Shown here piece after piece: positions 8,591-16,681 of a stretch of 64,000 bases of DNA. Below the pieces are notes generated by a model, which was given only the letters and a program-made list of their open reading frames with translations, had not been told where the DNA came from and did not search any database. The stretch's first letter is position 1; every line of letters starts with the position of its first letter. The stretch lies in assembly GCA_000381565.1 (NCBI GenBank), contig KB906724.1, positions 3,060,674 through 3,124,673 of the forward strand, given 5' to 3'. Both the position numbers and the translations under genes were made by a program. This DNA is from Oxalobacteraceae bacterium AB_14 (GTDB lineage: Bacteria; Pseudomonadota; Gammaproteobacteria; Burkholderiales; Burkholderiaceae_D).

Positions 8591-8941
8591 TCAGGACAGG
8601 ACGGGCGGCGCTCGCGATCGGAAGCCGCAGACGGTGCGCCGGCAATCGAGCGGCGCCAGCGTGTGGGTGACGGCTACCGACGTATTGGCAGCCAGCGGGA
8701 AGGAATAGAAATGGGTGTCGGCGGCGGAGGCGATCTGCGCAAACGCCAGGCATTGCGCGCAATTGTGATCCAGCCCCAGCTTGGCGATACCGCTGCTGGC
8801 ATCCTGGTCCTGCTGCGCGGCGGCCTGCTGCACGCCGGCCGCAGTCCTGGCGTGCGACAGCGCGTGCGAATACCCCATCTGCTGGGAGAACACCAGCAGA
8901 AGCGACAACAGCACATACAAGAAGTTGCGGCGTATATTCAC
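8591..8941 (-). CDS. Small exported Cys/His protein, DUF2946-like
   Basis: A 116-residue protein, starting with GTG at 8941, that has a signal peptide (FLYVLLSLLLVFSQQMGYSHA) and potential metal ligands: HALSHA right after the signal, HNCAQC in the middle, and a CRRTVC motif near the C-terminus. The HNCAQC element resembles the HCPYC of the DUF2946-type protein at 23890-24246, although the overall match is weak. It heads the metal-uptake operon, so a periplasmic metal-handling or sensing role is a reasonable guess. The reaction is unknown. Confidence 0.65.
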   Translation of the reverse strand: MNIRRNFLYVLLSLLLVFSQQMGYSHALSHARTAAGVQQAAAQQDQDASSGIAKLGLDHNCAQCLAFAQIASAADTHFYSFPLAANTSVAVTHTLAPLDCRRTVCGFRSRAPPVLS

Positions 8942-8971
8942 AAAATACCAACTATCGGACCATCAGTGCCG

Positions 8972-8983
8972 GTATTGTAATGC
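8972..8983 (-). promoter_or_regulatory. Possible -10 element and dyad before the metal operon
   Basis: On the minus strand the sequence contains TACAAT (five of six to TATAAT) within a partly symmetrical 12-mer, GTATTGTAATGC on the plus strand, about 30-40 bases upstream of the GTG start. No good -35 hexamer is seen. I looked for a Zur-type palindrome here and found no convincing one. Confidence 0.3.
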
Positions 8984-8996
8984 GAGCTAGCGGTTT

Positions 8997-9617
8997 TCAG
9001 CGGACTTTTTGTTTTTCGAGGAATTGGTGCACCTTGGCGGCCGCCAGTTTGTTGATCGCCACCAGCAAGGCCGGATCGACGCCGGCGATGCCGTAGGTCG
9101 AACCGATGTGCTTGCCGATGTGGATCAGCACTTCGGCCGCCACTTCCGCATCGGACTCGGCCCGGTGGGCCGCGCTCTTGAAACGGATGCCCAGCTCGCC
9201 CGACAGATTGCCCAGCTTGTAGCTCGACAACTTGGGGAACACGCGGCGCGACAATTTCAGCGAGCACACCAGCGATTGGTAGCCGGGCGTCAGTCCCAGC
9301 CGGGCCGCCTCGGCGCGCAGGAACTTGTCGTCGAAGCTGGCGTTGTGGGCCGACAGCGCGTCGCTGCCGATAAAGTCCAGCAGCTCCGGCACCACCTGCG
9401 ACACCGGCGGCGCGCCGTCGACCATGGCCTGGGTGATGCCGGTCAGGCCGGTGATGAACGAAGGTATCCGCACATTGCAGTTAATCAACGTGACATAACG
9501 CTCGACCACCTTGCCGCCGACGATGCGCAACGCCGCCACCTCGGTGATGCGGTCGCCCATGTCGGGCGACAGGCCGGTGGTCTCGAAGTCGAGCATGACG
9601 ATGGGTTGGTCGAGCAT
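8997..9617 (-). CDS. DEDDh 3'-5' exonuclease, DnaQ/epsilon-like
   Basis: A 206-residue RNase H-fold exonuclease. The three Exo motifs are present: DFETTG (Exo I, residues 10-15), HNASFD (Exo II) and HRAESDAEV (Exo III with the catalytic His and Asp), which defines the DEDDh class. The family removes 3' terminal nucleotides from DNA or RNA, and members include DNA polymerase III epsilon. Because this protein lacks the long C-terminal tail that ties epsilon to the polymerase and sits apart from replication genes, it is more likely a stand-alone repair or RNA exonuclease. An AAGGA ribosome site precedes the ATG. It lies 15 bases downstream of the Hsp70-like gene, probably in one operon. Confidence 0.93.
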   Translation of the reverse strand: MLDQPIVMLDFETTGLSPDMGDRITEVAALRIVGGKVVERYVTLINCNVRIPSFITGLTGITQAMVDGAPPVSQVVPELLDFIGSDALSAHNASFDDKFLRAEAARLGLTPGYQSLVCSLKLSRRVFPKLSSYKLGNLSGELGIRFKSAAHRAESDAEVAAEVLIHIGKHIGSTYGIAGVDPALLVAINKLAAAKVHQFLEKQKVR

Positions 9618-9632
9618 GGTGTTCCTTTTTAT

Positions 9633-10883
9633 TTAGCCGAACTTGCGGACAGCATCCAGCGCCAGGCCGGCGCCGATACTACCAAACAGGTCGCCTTCGA
9701 CCTTGCGGGCCGACGGCACCAGCGCGCCGATGCGCTCGCGCAGCATGCGCACGCCGCTGGAGCCGCCGGTGAAGAATACCGTATCCACGTCGGCAGGCGC
9801 CACGCCGGCGTCGCGCAGCAGGCTGAGCACGGTGTTCTCGACCGAGCCGACCAGGTGGCCGATGGCGTCGTCGAACTGCGTGCGGTCCAGCTCCAGGCTC
9901 ACCGGCGGCGACAGGCGGTCCAGCTCCAGCTGCACCTTGGCGGCGTCGGACAGGGCGATCTTGCCCTCCTCCGCCTTCATCGCCAACCAGTGGCCGGCGC
10001 GCTGGTCGATCAGCTTTTGCAGCCGGCCCAGCTTTTCCTGCTCGGCCGAATCGCGCAGCAGGTCGGACAGCTGGGTCCACATTTTCTTGGTATAGGCCTG
10101 GTTGATGGTGTGCCAGGTCGCCAGGTTGAAGAAGTAGCTGGACGGCACTTCGCTGTTGTTGCGCAGGCGGCTGCCGTAGCCCAGCAGCGGCATCACGGAC
10201 GACAGGCTCAGGTATTTATCGAAGTCGGTGCCGCCGATGTGCACGCCGCCGTTGGCCAGGATGTCGTCGCGGCGCTCGCTCCTGGTGGCGCGCTCGGGCG
10301 ACAGGCGCACCAGCGAAAAGTCCGAGGTGCCGCCGCCGATGTCGGCGATCAGCACCAGTTCCTCGCGGCTGATCTGCGACTCGTAGTCGAAGGCCGCGGC
10401 GATCGGCTCGAATTGGAAAGCGATGTCCTTGAAGCCGACCGAACGGGCCACCTCGGCCAGGGTATCCTCGGCCAGCTGGTCGTTTTCCTTGCTGTCGTCG
10501 ATGAAATGGACGGGACGGCCGAACACGGCCGACGTGAACTGGCGGCCGGCCGACTGCTCGGCGCGCCGCTTCACCTCGCCGATGAATTGCGCCAGCAGCG
10601 CGCGGAACGGCAGCGCGCGGCCGCCCACCTCGGTTTGACCGTCGATCAGACTGGTCCCGAGCAAACTCTTCATGGAGCGCATCAAACGCCCCTCGTAGCC
10701 GGCCAGATATTCGGCCAGCGCTGCACGTCCGAAGCTGACTTCTTCGTCCTCGGCGTTGAAGAAAACCACCGACGGCAAGGTGGTCTTGCCGTCTTCCAGT
10801 CCCAGCATCACCGGGTGTCCGGGACGCACCCAGCCCACCGTGGAATTTGACGTGCCAAAATCGACGCCGCAAGCAATGGCCAT
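9633..10883 (-). CDS. yegD: Hsp70-family chaperone, YegD-like
   Basis: A 416-residue protein with the actin/Hsp70 ATPase fold: phosphate 1 loop VDFGTSNSTVGW near the N-terminus, phosphate 2 region IADIGGGTSDFSLV, and the adenosine motif FFTGGSSGVRML near the C-terminus. It lacks the substrate-binding and lid domains of DnaK, matching the short YegD type. The cellular client is not established. An AGGG-like site precedes the ATG. The exonuclease gene follows after 15 bases on the same strand; the LacI regulator is divergent. The gene symbol rests on domain layout and length only. Confidence 0.9.
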   Translation of the reverse strand: MAIACGVDFGTSNSTVGWVRPGHPVMLGLEDGKTTLPSVVFFNAEDEEVSFGRAALAEYLAGYEGRLMRSMKSLLGTSLIDGQTEVGGRALPFRALLAQFIGEVKRRAEQSAGRQFTSAVFGRPVHFIDDSKENDQLAEDTLAEVARSVGFKDIAFQFEPIAAAFDYESQISREELVLIADIGGGTSDFSLVRLSPERATRSERRDDILANGGVHIGGTDFDKYLSLSSVMPLLGYGSRLRNNSEVPSSYFFNLATWHTINQAYTKKMWTQLSDLLRDSAEQEKLGRLQKLIDQRAGHWLAMKAEEGKIALSDAAKVQLELDRLSPPVSLELDRTQFDDAIGHLVGSVENTVLSLLRDAGVAPADVDTVFFTGGSSGVRMLRERIGALVPSARKVEGDLFGSIGAGLALDAVRKFG

Positions 10884-10974
10884 GTCGACCCTTCACGTGA
10901 ATAAAGGGGCGTTATCTTATCAGAAAACCCCGTCTTTCAGGAAAAATTGCAGCGGGACCACACCCGGCTCAATA

Positions 10975-10988
10975 TTTCTTAAAAGAAA
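10975..10988. promoter_or_regulatory. Dyad just upstream of the LacI-gene promoter, candidate operator
   Basis: TTTCTT (10975-10980) and AAGAAA (10983-10988) form an inverted repeat with a two-base centre, 11 bases upstream of the predicted -35 of the LacI-family gene. LacI-type regulators bind short palindromes and often control themselves, so this is a candidate operator. It is A/T-rich and could be chance. Confidence 0.3.
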
Positions 10989-10999
10989 ATCGATTATTA

Positions 11000-11028
11000 T
11001 TGCCATTGAGTAAGTTTCTGATTATGCT
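11000..11028 (+). promoter_or_regulatory. Predicted sigma-70 promoter of the LacI-family gene
   Basis: TTGCCA (11000-11005) and TATGCT (11023-11028) are separated by exactly 17 bases. Four of six positions match in each hexamer. The predicted transcription start is about 40 bases before the ATG at 11076. Confidence 0.5.
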
Positions 11029-11075
11029 CGATTAACTAACGAAGATGCAAGCAACACCACGCACGTAACGAGACG

Positions 11076-12209
11076 ATGACCAATTCCAAGCCGACAATCG
11101 AAGTCTGCGCGACCGAACACAAAGCCAGCATTGCCCGGGAAGCCCGCCGCGTCACCTCGTATGACGTGGCGCTGGTGGCGGGCGTGTCGCAATCGGCGGT
11201 GTCGCGCTGCTTCAAGCCCGGCGCCAGCGTATCCAAGTCCACCCATGCCAGGGTGATGAAGGCCGCCGCGCTGCTGGACTACATCCCCAACGCCGCCGCG
11301 CGCAGCCTGATCACGCGCCGCTCCAACATGGTCGCGGTGCTGATCACCAACCAGGCCAACCTCTACTACCCGGAACTGCTGGCCGAACTGAGCCAGCAGC
11401 TGACCAAGCTGGGCAAGCGCGTGCTGCTGTTCCCGCTGGCGCGCGAGTCCGATGTCGAGCGCGTGCTGGCCGACGTCTGGCAATTCCAGGTCGATGGCGT
11501 GATCGCCGCCGCCCGCCTGTCGAACGAGCACATTGCCGAGTTCGAGCGCCGCCACATGCCGCTGGTGCTGTTCAACCGCACCTTGCGCGACCAGTCGGTC
11601 AACACCGTCACCTGCGACCATCTGGAAGCTGGCCGGATGCTGGTGTCGCGGCTGGCCGCCGCCGGCCACCGCCGCTTCGGCATCATCGGCGGCAGCGCCG
11701 ATTACAGCGTCGCCAGCGAGCGTCATCGCGGCGCCTGCGAACGATTGGCCGAACTGGGCTTGCCGCCGCCGGTCGTGGTGCCGGGCGAGTACGACTATAA
11801 GAGCGGCGCCACCGGCTTGAAAGCGCTGATCGCACAGATGGGCGGGGTCCCCGACGCCATCATCTGCGGCAGCGACGTCATGGCCATCGGCTGCCTCGAT
11901 TGCGCCCGCCACGAACTGGGCATCGACGTGCCGGGCCGGCTGTCGGTGGCTGGCTTCGACGCGGTCGAGCCGTCCAACTGGCTGAGCTACAACCTGACCA
12001 CGCTGCGCCAGCCCATGCCCAAGATGGCCAGCGCGGCGGCCAGCCTGCTGTGCACCGTCATCGACAGCCGCGAATCCCAGGTCGAACGGCGCGTATTCAG
12101 CGCCCAGTTCATCGAAGGCGCCACCGCGCGCCTGCGGCCGAAGCCGGCCGCGCCGTCCGCGACGACGGCACCGGCCAGCGGCATCCGCGTGCCGGCCGCT
12201 ATAATGTAG
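11076..12209 (+). CDS. LacI-family transcriptional regulator
   Basis: A 377-residue regulator. After a 25-residue N-terminal extension comes the LacI helix-turn-helix (VTSYDVALVAGVSQSAVSRCF) and hinge helix (YIPNAAARSLITRRSN), then a periplasmic-binding-protein-like effector domain (about 85-355) with the usual ...DGVIAAA..., ...ICGSDVMAIGCLD... and ...VAGFDAVEPSNW... segments. The effector is probably a small metabolite, but no sugar-use gene is adjacent that would name it. The N-terminal extension is longer than usual for the family; an internal start is possible but the extension has coding character. The start of the next gene is three bases after the stop codon. Confidence 0.92.
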   Translation: MTNSKPTIEVCATEHKASIAREARRVTSYDVALVAGVSQSAVSRCFKPGASVSKSTHARVMKAAALLDYIPNAAARSLITRRSNMVAVLITNQANLYYPELLAELSQQLTKLGKRVLLFPLARESDVERVLADVWQFQVDGVIAAARLSNEHIAEFERRHMPLVLFNRTLRDQSVNTVTCDHLEAGRMLVSRLAAAGHRRFGIIGGSADYSVASERHRGACERLAELGLPPPVVVPGEYDYKSGATGLKALIAQMGGVPDAIICGSDVMAIGCLDCARHELGIDVPGRLSVAGFDAVEPSNWLSYNLTTLRQPMPKMASAAASLLCTVIDSRESQVERRVFSAQFIEGATARLRPKPAAPSATTAPASGIRVPAAIM

Positions 12210-12212
12210 CGG
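12196..12212 (+). promoter_or_regulatory. -10 box inside a perfect dyad abutting the helicase start codon
   Basis: CCGCTA (12196-12201) and TAGCGG (12207-12212) form a perfect 6-bp inverted repeat that ends at the base before the ATG (12213) and contains TATAAT (12200-12205). The hexamer lies seven bases from the ATG and no Shine-Dalgarno sequence is present, so transcription would start at or next to the start codon (leaderless). No clear -35 is seen. Confidence 0.5.
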
Positions 12213-14384
12213 ATGAACGACGCCAATCCTCCCCGCTTCACCCCGCAAGGCCTGATCCCGACTCCCGAGCAGACCGCCATTCAGCTGACGCAGAACAAGG
12301 TGGTGCTGGTGGACGCCAACGCCGGCGCCGCCAAGACCACCACGCTGGCGATCCGCATCGGCGAGGCGCTGGCGCGCAAACTGGCGCCGGAACAAATCCT
12401 GGCGCTGACCTTCACGCCGGAGGCGCGCGACGTCATGCGCCAGCGCCTGCTCGACGTGGGCGTGCCGCAGGCACTGGCCAGCCGGGTCGCCGTGCTGACC
12501 TTCGAGGACTTCGCCGGCCTGCAACTGGACCGCATCGACGGCGACCACCTGCGTCAGTGCGCCGAGGCGCGCCAGTTGAAGGACTTCGCGCTGGCCGCGA
12601 TCGACCGCGTGAGCGAACGCTATGCCGGTCGGCTGGAAGACCTGAACCTGCAGACCCACAGCATCGCGCTGGCCCAGTTCCTCGACCTGCAGCTGCAACT
12701 GAAGGCGACGATGGCGCTGGCCGCCGACGTCGACTACCTGGGCATCGAGGAAGTCGCCGAAACCCTGGGCGTGCCGCTGACCGACTACCTGACCACGGTG
12801 GAATACGAAACCCTGCGCCTGGACGGCGGCGCCGGCGCGGTGTTCCGCGGCCCGTTCGACGCCACCTACGACCTGGCCAGCAACCTGCAGGCGGGCGCCC
12901 GCCTGGCCGAGCACTTCCCCGACTACCGCCTGGTGCTGTGCGACGAGCTGCACGATCTGAACGAGGCGGCGTTCCAGATCCTCGACGCGCTGATCGCCAA
13001 GCCGCAGTGCTTCTTCGTCGGCGCCGGCGACAAGGATCAGGTGATCCACGCCAAACTGGGCGCCAGCGACGAATACCTGAACCGCCGCTTCGCCCAGAAC
13101 TATCCAAAGCTGGTGCGCTATCCGCTGACCTACAGCTACCGGCACGGCCCGCACCTGGCCTACGCGATGGCGGAGTTCAAGCAGAAGGCGGTGGAATCGA
13201 GCCTGCCGCTGCACACCCAGATCCGCCACGCGCACTACGACAGCAACGCCGGCTGCGCGCAGCAGGCCGTCGCCGCGATCGGGCAATGGAAGGCCGACGG
13301 CCACCCGCTCGACGGCTGCGCCATCCTGATACGCGACCGCCATCAATCGATGGCCATCGAGAACGCGCTGATCGAGGCCGACATCGACTACCGCACGCCC
13401 GCCATGGCCGGTTACCTGCAACGCGACGAGATCCTGTTCCTGCGCGGCCTGCTGGCGATCGCGCTCAAGGACTTCGGCGCAGTCAAGTCGGAGCAGGTGC
13501 GCAGCGCCATCGTCGACGCCATGACAGCCTTCAGCGAGATGCGCTTCCCGGCGCGCCGCATGGACAACTTCAAGGCCCAGATCATCAAGGACCCGGCGCT
13601 GCTGGGCGAGTTGTTCCTGATCGAAGACGAACGGCGCGACGGCGACGAACCGAACTACCGCGACATCGCCAGCCAGGCCACCAAGAAGGCCGTCATCGAC
13701 ACCATCGCCTGGCTGTCCGGCGTCGATCCGGCCACGCCGGCGGCGGCCGTGCTGGCGGAAGTGTGCGAGCGCGTGAAACTGGTGGCGACCGCGCGCCGCA
13801 TCTTCGTGCGTCCCTACGAAGCGGGCGTGGTCAACAAATCCGTGGCCGGCCTGCTGGAAGCGGCGGCTGCCTCCGGCCAGACGCTGGCCGAGTTCTGGGC
13901 CGCGCTCAACGCGCGCGAAGCCTTCGTGCGCCGCAAGCGCGAACGCAAGGCGGTGCTGATCGAATGCGTGGCCAACGCCAAGGGCAAGGAGTTCGAGCAC
14001 GTGATCCTGCCTTTCCTGCAAGCGGACGAGTTCCCGCATCCGATGCAGCCCAAGGCCGAGGAGGAAAACCTGTTCTACGTGGCCGCCACCCGCGCCCGCG
14101 CGCGCCTGACGCTGCTCTCGCCCACCGATGCCGCGCTGCGCAGCGGCTTCATCGCGCAAATGCGCCTGCCCAAGTCGGCCGCCGCCGCCGATGCCGCCAT
14201 CGCCCGCAACCAGGCCAGGCCGGCCGCAGCTTCCCCAACTGGCGCGCGCCAGTACCTGGCGGCCACCTACCACGAAAAGGACCAGGTCAAGGCGCTGGGC
14301 GCGCAATTCGACATCGCGCGCCGGGCCTGGTTTGTGGAAGCGGGCAAGGATCTGGCCCCGTTCGCACCGTGGATAAAAAAATAG
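12213..14384 (+). CDS. UvrD/Rep-like superfamily 1 DNA helicase with C-terminal DUF5710
   Basis: A 723-residue SF1A helicase. Motifs in order: Walker A ANAGAAKTT (35-43), Walker B/DExx DELHD (Asp244), motif III region VGAGDKDQV, motif IV LTYSYRHGPHLA, motif V NAKGKEFEHVILPF and motif VI LFYVAATRARARL. The Walker A deviates from the family's GxGKT: the glycine before the lysine is alanine (GAAKT). The last 45 residues (RQYLAATYHEKDQVKALGAQ onward) match the DUF5710 module found on DNA-processing proteins. Likely role: ATP-driven 3'-5' strand separation in repair or recombination, with ATPase efficiency uncertain because of the Walker change. The LacI gene ends three bases upstream, but the helicase probably has its own promoter. 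Confidence 0.92.
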   Translation: MNDANPPRFTPQGLIPTPEQTAIQLTQNKVVLVDANAGAAKTTTLAIRIGEALARKLAPEQILALTFTPEARDVMRQRLLDVGVPQALASRVAVLTFEDFAGLQLDRIDGDHLRQCAEARQLKDFALAAIDRVSERYAGRLEDLNLQTHSIALAQFLDLQLQLKATMALAADVDYLGIEEVAETLGVPLTDYLTTVEYETLRLDGGAGAVFRGPFDATYDLASNLQAGARLAEHFPDYRLVLCDELHDLNEAAFQILDALIAKPQCFFVGAGDKDQVIHAKLGASDEYLNRRFAQNYPKLVRYPLTYSYRHGPHLAYAMAEFKQKAVESSLPLHTQIRHAHYDSNAGCAQQAVAAIGQWKADGHPLDGCAILIRDRHQSMAIENALIEADIDYRTPAMAGYLQRDEILFLRGLLAIALKDFGAVKSEQVRSAIVDAMTAFSEMRFPARRMDNFKAQIIKDPALLGELFLIEDERRDGDEPNYRDIASQATKKAVIDTIAWLSGVDPATPAAAVLAEVCERVKLVATARRIFVRPYEAGVVNKSVAGLLEAAAASGQTLAEFWAALNAREAFVRRKRERKAVLIECVANAKGKEFEHVILPFLQADEFPHPMQPKAEEENLFYVAATRARARLTLLSPTDAALRSGFIAQMRLPKSAAAADAAIARNQARPAAASPTGARQYLAATYHEKDQVKALGAQFDIARRAWFVEAGKDLAPFAPWIKK

Positions 14385-14418
14385 TGCAGCGAGTTAATTT
14401 TTCTGAGGGAAACCCTTA

Positions 14419-14424
14419 TATAAT
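14419..14424 (+). promoter_or_regulatory. -10 box of the Pal-type lipoprotein gene
   Basis: A perfect TATAAT lies at 14419-14424, predicting transcription from about 14431 and a leader of roughly 67 bases before the ATG at 14498. The best -35 candidate, TTAATT at 14394-14399, is 19 bases away and poor. Confidence 0.5.
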
Positions 14425-14497
14425 GTCGGTCGCGGCTGGTGTCCAGGCCTCGCAACCCATGCATGTCCAAAAAACTGACCTATTCGGGAGCATTTCC

Positions 14498-15019
14498 ATG
14501 AAAGCACAACAAAAAATCCTGCTGGCAGCCTGCGCACTGGCTGTTCTGAGCGCTTGCAGCACTCCACCAGTCGTCGCCCCGGCGCCGGCCCCTGCGCCAG
14601 TCAAAGCAGCCCCGGCACCAGCTCCGGCGCCAGTGACCAAGCCAGTCGCTGTTTCGCTGCCAGCCTACCTGGATCCAAGCAGCTCGATCTACAAGAACCG
14701 CAGCGTCTTCTTCGACTTCGACAAGTACAACGTCAAGCCTGAATTCAGCGCCCTGGTTGCCGATCACGGCAAGTTCCTGTCGGCCAATCCTAACGTCTCG
14801 ATCAAAGTCGAAGGCAACACCGATGAACGCGGCGGCGCAGAGTACAACCTGGCCCTGGGCCAGAAGCGCGCTCAAGCTGTGATCACCGCCCTGAAAGTAC
14901 AAGGCGTGAAAGACAGCCAGATGGAAGCGATCAGCTACGGTAAAGAAAAAGCCACCGGCAGCGACGACGCAGCCCGCGCACAAAACCGCCGCGCAGACAT
15001 CGTCTACCCAAGCAAGTAA
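14498..15019 (+). CDS. pal: Peptidoglycan-associated lipoprotein (OmpA C-like), Pal-type
   Basis: A 173-residue lipoprotein. The lipobox is LSAC with the lipidated Cys at residue 20, followed by a Pro/Ala-rich spacer (VAPAPAPAPVKAAPAPAPAP) and an OmpA-like peptidoglycan-binding domain (about 65-173) with FFDFDKYNV, EGNTDERGGAEYNLALGQKRA and QNRRADI. It anchors the outer membrane to the cell wall. A GGGAG ribosome site lies seven bases before the ATG. It stands alone between the helicase and catalase genes and is closed by a strong terminator. The classical pal lies in the tol operon, so this may be a second, Pal-like paralogue; the symbol is by family only. Confidence 0.9.
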   Translation: MKAQQKILLAACALAVLSACSTPPVVAPAPAPAPVKAAPAPAPAPVTKPVAVSLPAYLDPSSSIYKNRSVFFDFDKYNVKPEFSALVADHGKFLSANPNVSIKVEGNTDERGGAEYNLALGQKRAQAVITALKVQGVKDSQMEAISYGKEKATGSDDAARAQNRRADIVYPSK

Positions 15020-15049
15020 TTAGCCGCAGCAGTATGCGGTAAGCTCAAG

Positions 15050-15076
15050 CGCCCGGCTCAACAGCCGGGCGTTTTT
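15050..15076 (+). terminator. Rho-independent terminator after the Pal-type gene
   Basis: A perfect 9-bp stem, CGCCCGGCT (15050-15058) and AGCCGGGCG (15063-15071), with a 4-base loop is followed by a run of five T. It starts 31 bases after the stop codon. Confidence 0.93.
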
Positions 15077-15083
15077 GTTTTGG

Positions 15084-15101
15084 GCTCTCCCGAAAGAGAG
15101 C
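15084..15101. repeat. Small hairpin between the Pal-type terminator and the catalase gene
   Basis: GCTCTC (15084-15089) and GAGAGC (15096-15101) form a perfect 6-bp stem with a 6-base loop. It has no T-run and lies 68 bases upstream of the catalase start. It may be a leader hairpin or a protein site; I see no known consensus. Confidence 0.35.
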
Positions 15102-15168
15102 TGTGCAAGCGCATTGTGTTCGTTATGCTGGACGTTTCCGCCCATCTCAAACTGCCTAAGGACGCTTC

Positions 15169-16626
15169 ATGAAAAACCTCACCACCGCAGCCGGCGCGCC
15201 GGTCGTCGACAACCAGAACACCCAGACCGCAGGCCCCCACGGCCCGGTCCTGTTGCAGGATGTGTGGCACCTGGAAAAGCTTGCCCACTTCGCGCGCGAG
15301 GTGATCCCGGAACGGCGCATGCACGCCAAAGGCTCCGGCGCCTTCGGCACTTTCACCGTCACCCACGACATCAGCAAGTACACGCGCGCGGCGCTGTTCT
15401 CCGAGGTCGGCAAGCAGACCGATATCTTCATGCGCTTCTCCACCGTGGCCGGCGAACGCGGCGCCGCCGATGCGGAACGCGACATTCGCGGCTTCGCCGT
15501 CAAGTTCTACACCGAGCAAGGCAACTGGGACGTGGTCGGCAACAATACGCCGGTGTTCTTCTTCCGCGATCCGCTCAAGTTCCCGGACCTGAACCACGCC
15601 GTCAAGCGCGATCCCAAGACCAATCTGCGCAGCGCCGAAAACAACTGGGACTTCTGGACCCTGCTGCCGGAAGCCCTGCACCAGATCACCATCGTCATGA
15701 GCGACCGCGGCATCCCCAAAGGCTACCGCAACATGCACGGCTTCGGCAGCCACACCTTCAGCTTCATCAGCCCTGCCAGTGAGCGCTTCTGGGTCAAGTT
15801 CCACTTCGTCTGCCAGCAGGGCATCGCCAATTTCAGCGACGCCGAAGCCACCGAGGTGGTGGGCCGCGACCGCGAAAGTTCGCAGCGCGACCTGTTCGAC
15901 GCCATCGAAAACAAGGACTTCCCGCGCTGGAGGCTGGCGGTGCAGATCATGCCCGAGGCCGAGGCATCCAAGGTACCGTACAACCCGTTCGACCTGACCA
16001 AGATCTGGCCGCACAAGGACTACCCGCTGATCGATGTCGGCGTGCTGGAACTGAACCGCAATCCGGAGAACTATTTTGCGGAAGTCGAGCAGTCGGCCTT
16101 CTCGCCGGCCAATGTGGTCCCCGGCATCAGCTTCTCGCCGGACAAGATGCTGCAATCGCGCCTGTTCTCGTATGGCGACGCGGCCCGCTACCGCCTGGGC
16201 GTGAACCATCACGCGATTCCGGTCAACGCGCCGAAGTGCCCGTTCCACAGCTTCCACCGCGACGGCGCCATGCGCACCGACGGCAACCACGGCGCCGCCA
16301 CCTCGTATGAACCGAACAGCCGCGGCGAGTGGGCGCAGCAATCGCAGTTCGCAGAACCGCCGCTGTCGCTGGAAGGCGCGGCGGGCCACTGGGATCATCG
16401 GGTCGACACCGACTACTATTCGCAGCCCGGCAATCTGTTCCGCCTGCTGACGGCCGAGAAGAAGCAGCTGCTGTTCGAGAACACGGCGCGCGCCATCCAC
16501 GGCGTGTCGAAGCCGATCCAAGAACGTCATATTCACAACTGTACCCAGGCCGATCCGGCTTACGGCGCGGGGGTGGCGGCGGCGATCCAGGCGCTTGAAA
16601 GCACACAATCAATCTTGCAAAAATAG
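15169..16626 (+). CDS. katA: Monofunctional heme catalase, small-subunit type
   Basis: A 485-residue catalase that breaks down hydrogen peroxide to water and oxygen in the cytoplasm. Essential residues are visible: distal His52 in [11 protein letters not shown], Asn125 in [12 protein letters not shown], and the proximal heme-ligand Tyr in [14 protein letters not shown]. The length and the absence of a C-terminal flavodoxin-like domain fit the clade 3 small-subunit catalases. An AAGGA ribosome site sits seven bases before the ATG. It is monocistronic after a terminator. I did not find a convincing OxyR site. The symbol is by family resemblance. Confidence 0.97.
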   Translation: MKNLTTAAGAPVVDNQNTQTAGPHGPVLLQDVWHLEKLAHFAREVIPERRMHAKGSGAFGTFTVTHDISKYTRAALFSEVGKQTDIFMRFSTVAGERGAADAERDIRGFAVKFYTEQGNWDVVGNNTPVFFFRDPLKFPDLNHAVKRDPKTNLRSAENNWDFWTLLPEALHQITIVMSDRGIPKGYRNMHGFGSHTFSFISPASERFWVKFHFVCQQGIANFSDAEATEVVGRDRESSQRDLFDAIENKDFPRWRLAVQIMPEAEASKVPYNPFDLTKIWPHKDYPLIDVGVLELNRNPENYFAEVEQSAFSPANVVPGISFSPDKMLQSRLFSYGDAARYRLGVNHHAIPVNAPKCPFHSFHRDGAMRTDGNHGAATSYEPNSRGEWAQQSQFAEPPLSLEGAAGHWDHRVDTDYYSQPGNLFRLLTAEKKQLLFENTARAIHGVSKPIQERHIHNCTQADPAYGAGVAAAIQALESTQSILQK

Positions 16627-16681
16627 TAAACATCGGTAAAATGGGGTATCTGGTTGCCCCGTTTTCTTGTCCCGTTTTCCG

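Noticed and set aside
8942..8996. Zur box upstream of the metal-uptake operon
   Set aside because: Only a partly symmetrical 12-mer is present; it does not resemble the usual long Zur palindrome.
11022..14306. Very long minus-strand open frame (1094 codons) across the LacI and helicase genes
   Set aside because: It is antisense to two genes with clear domains, is rich in Gly/Arg/His/Gln typical of GC-rich shadow frames, and has no recognisable domain.
11900..14500. Plus-strand open frame running through the helicase in another frame into the Pal-type gene
   Set aside because: Only its last part (from 14498) is real coding sequence; upstream it is Arg/Pro-rich shadow of the helicase.
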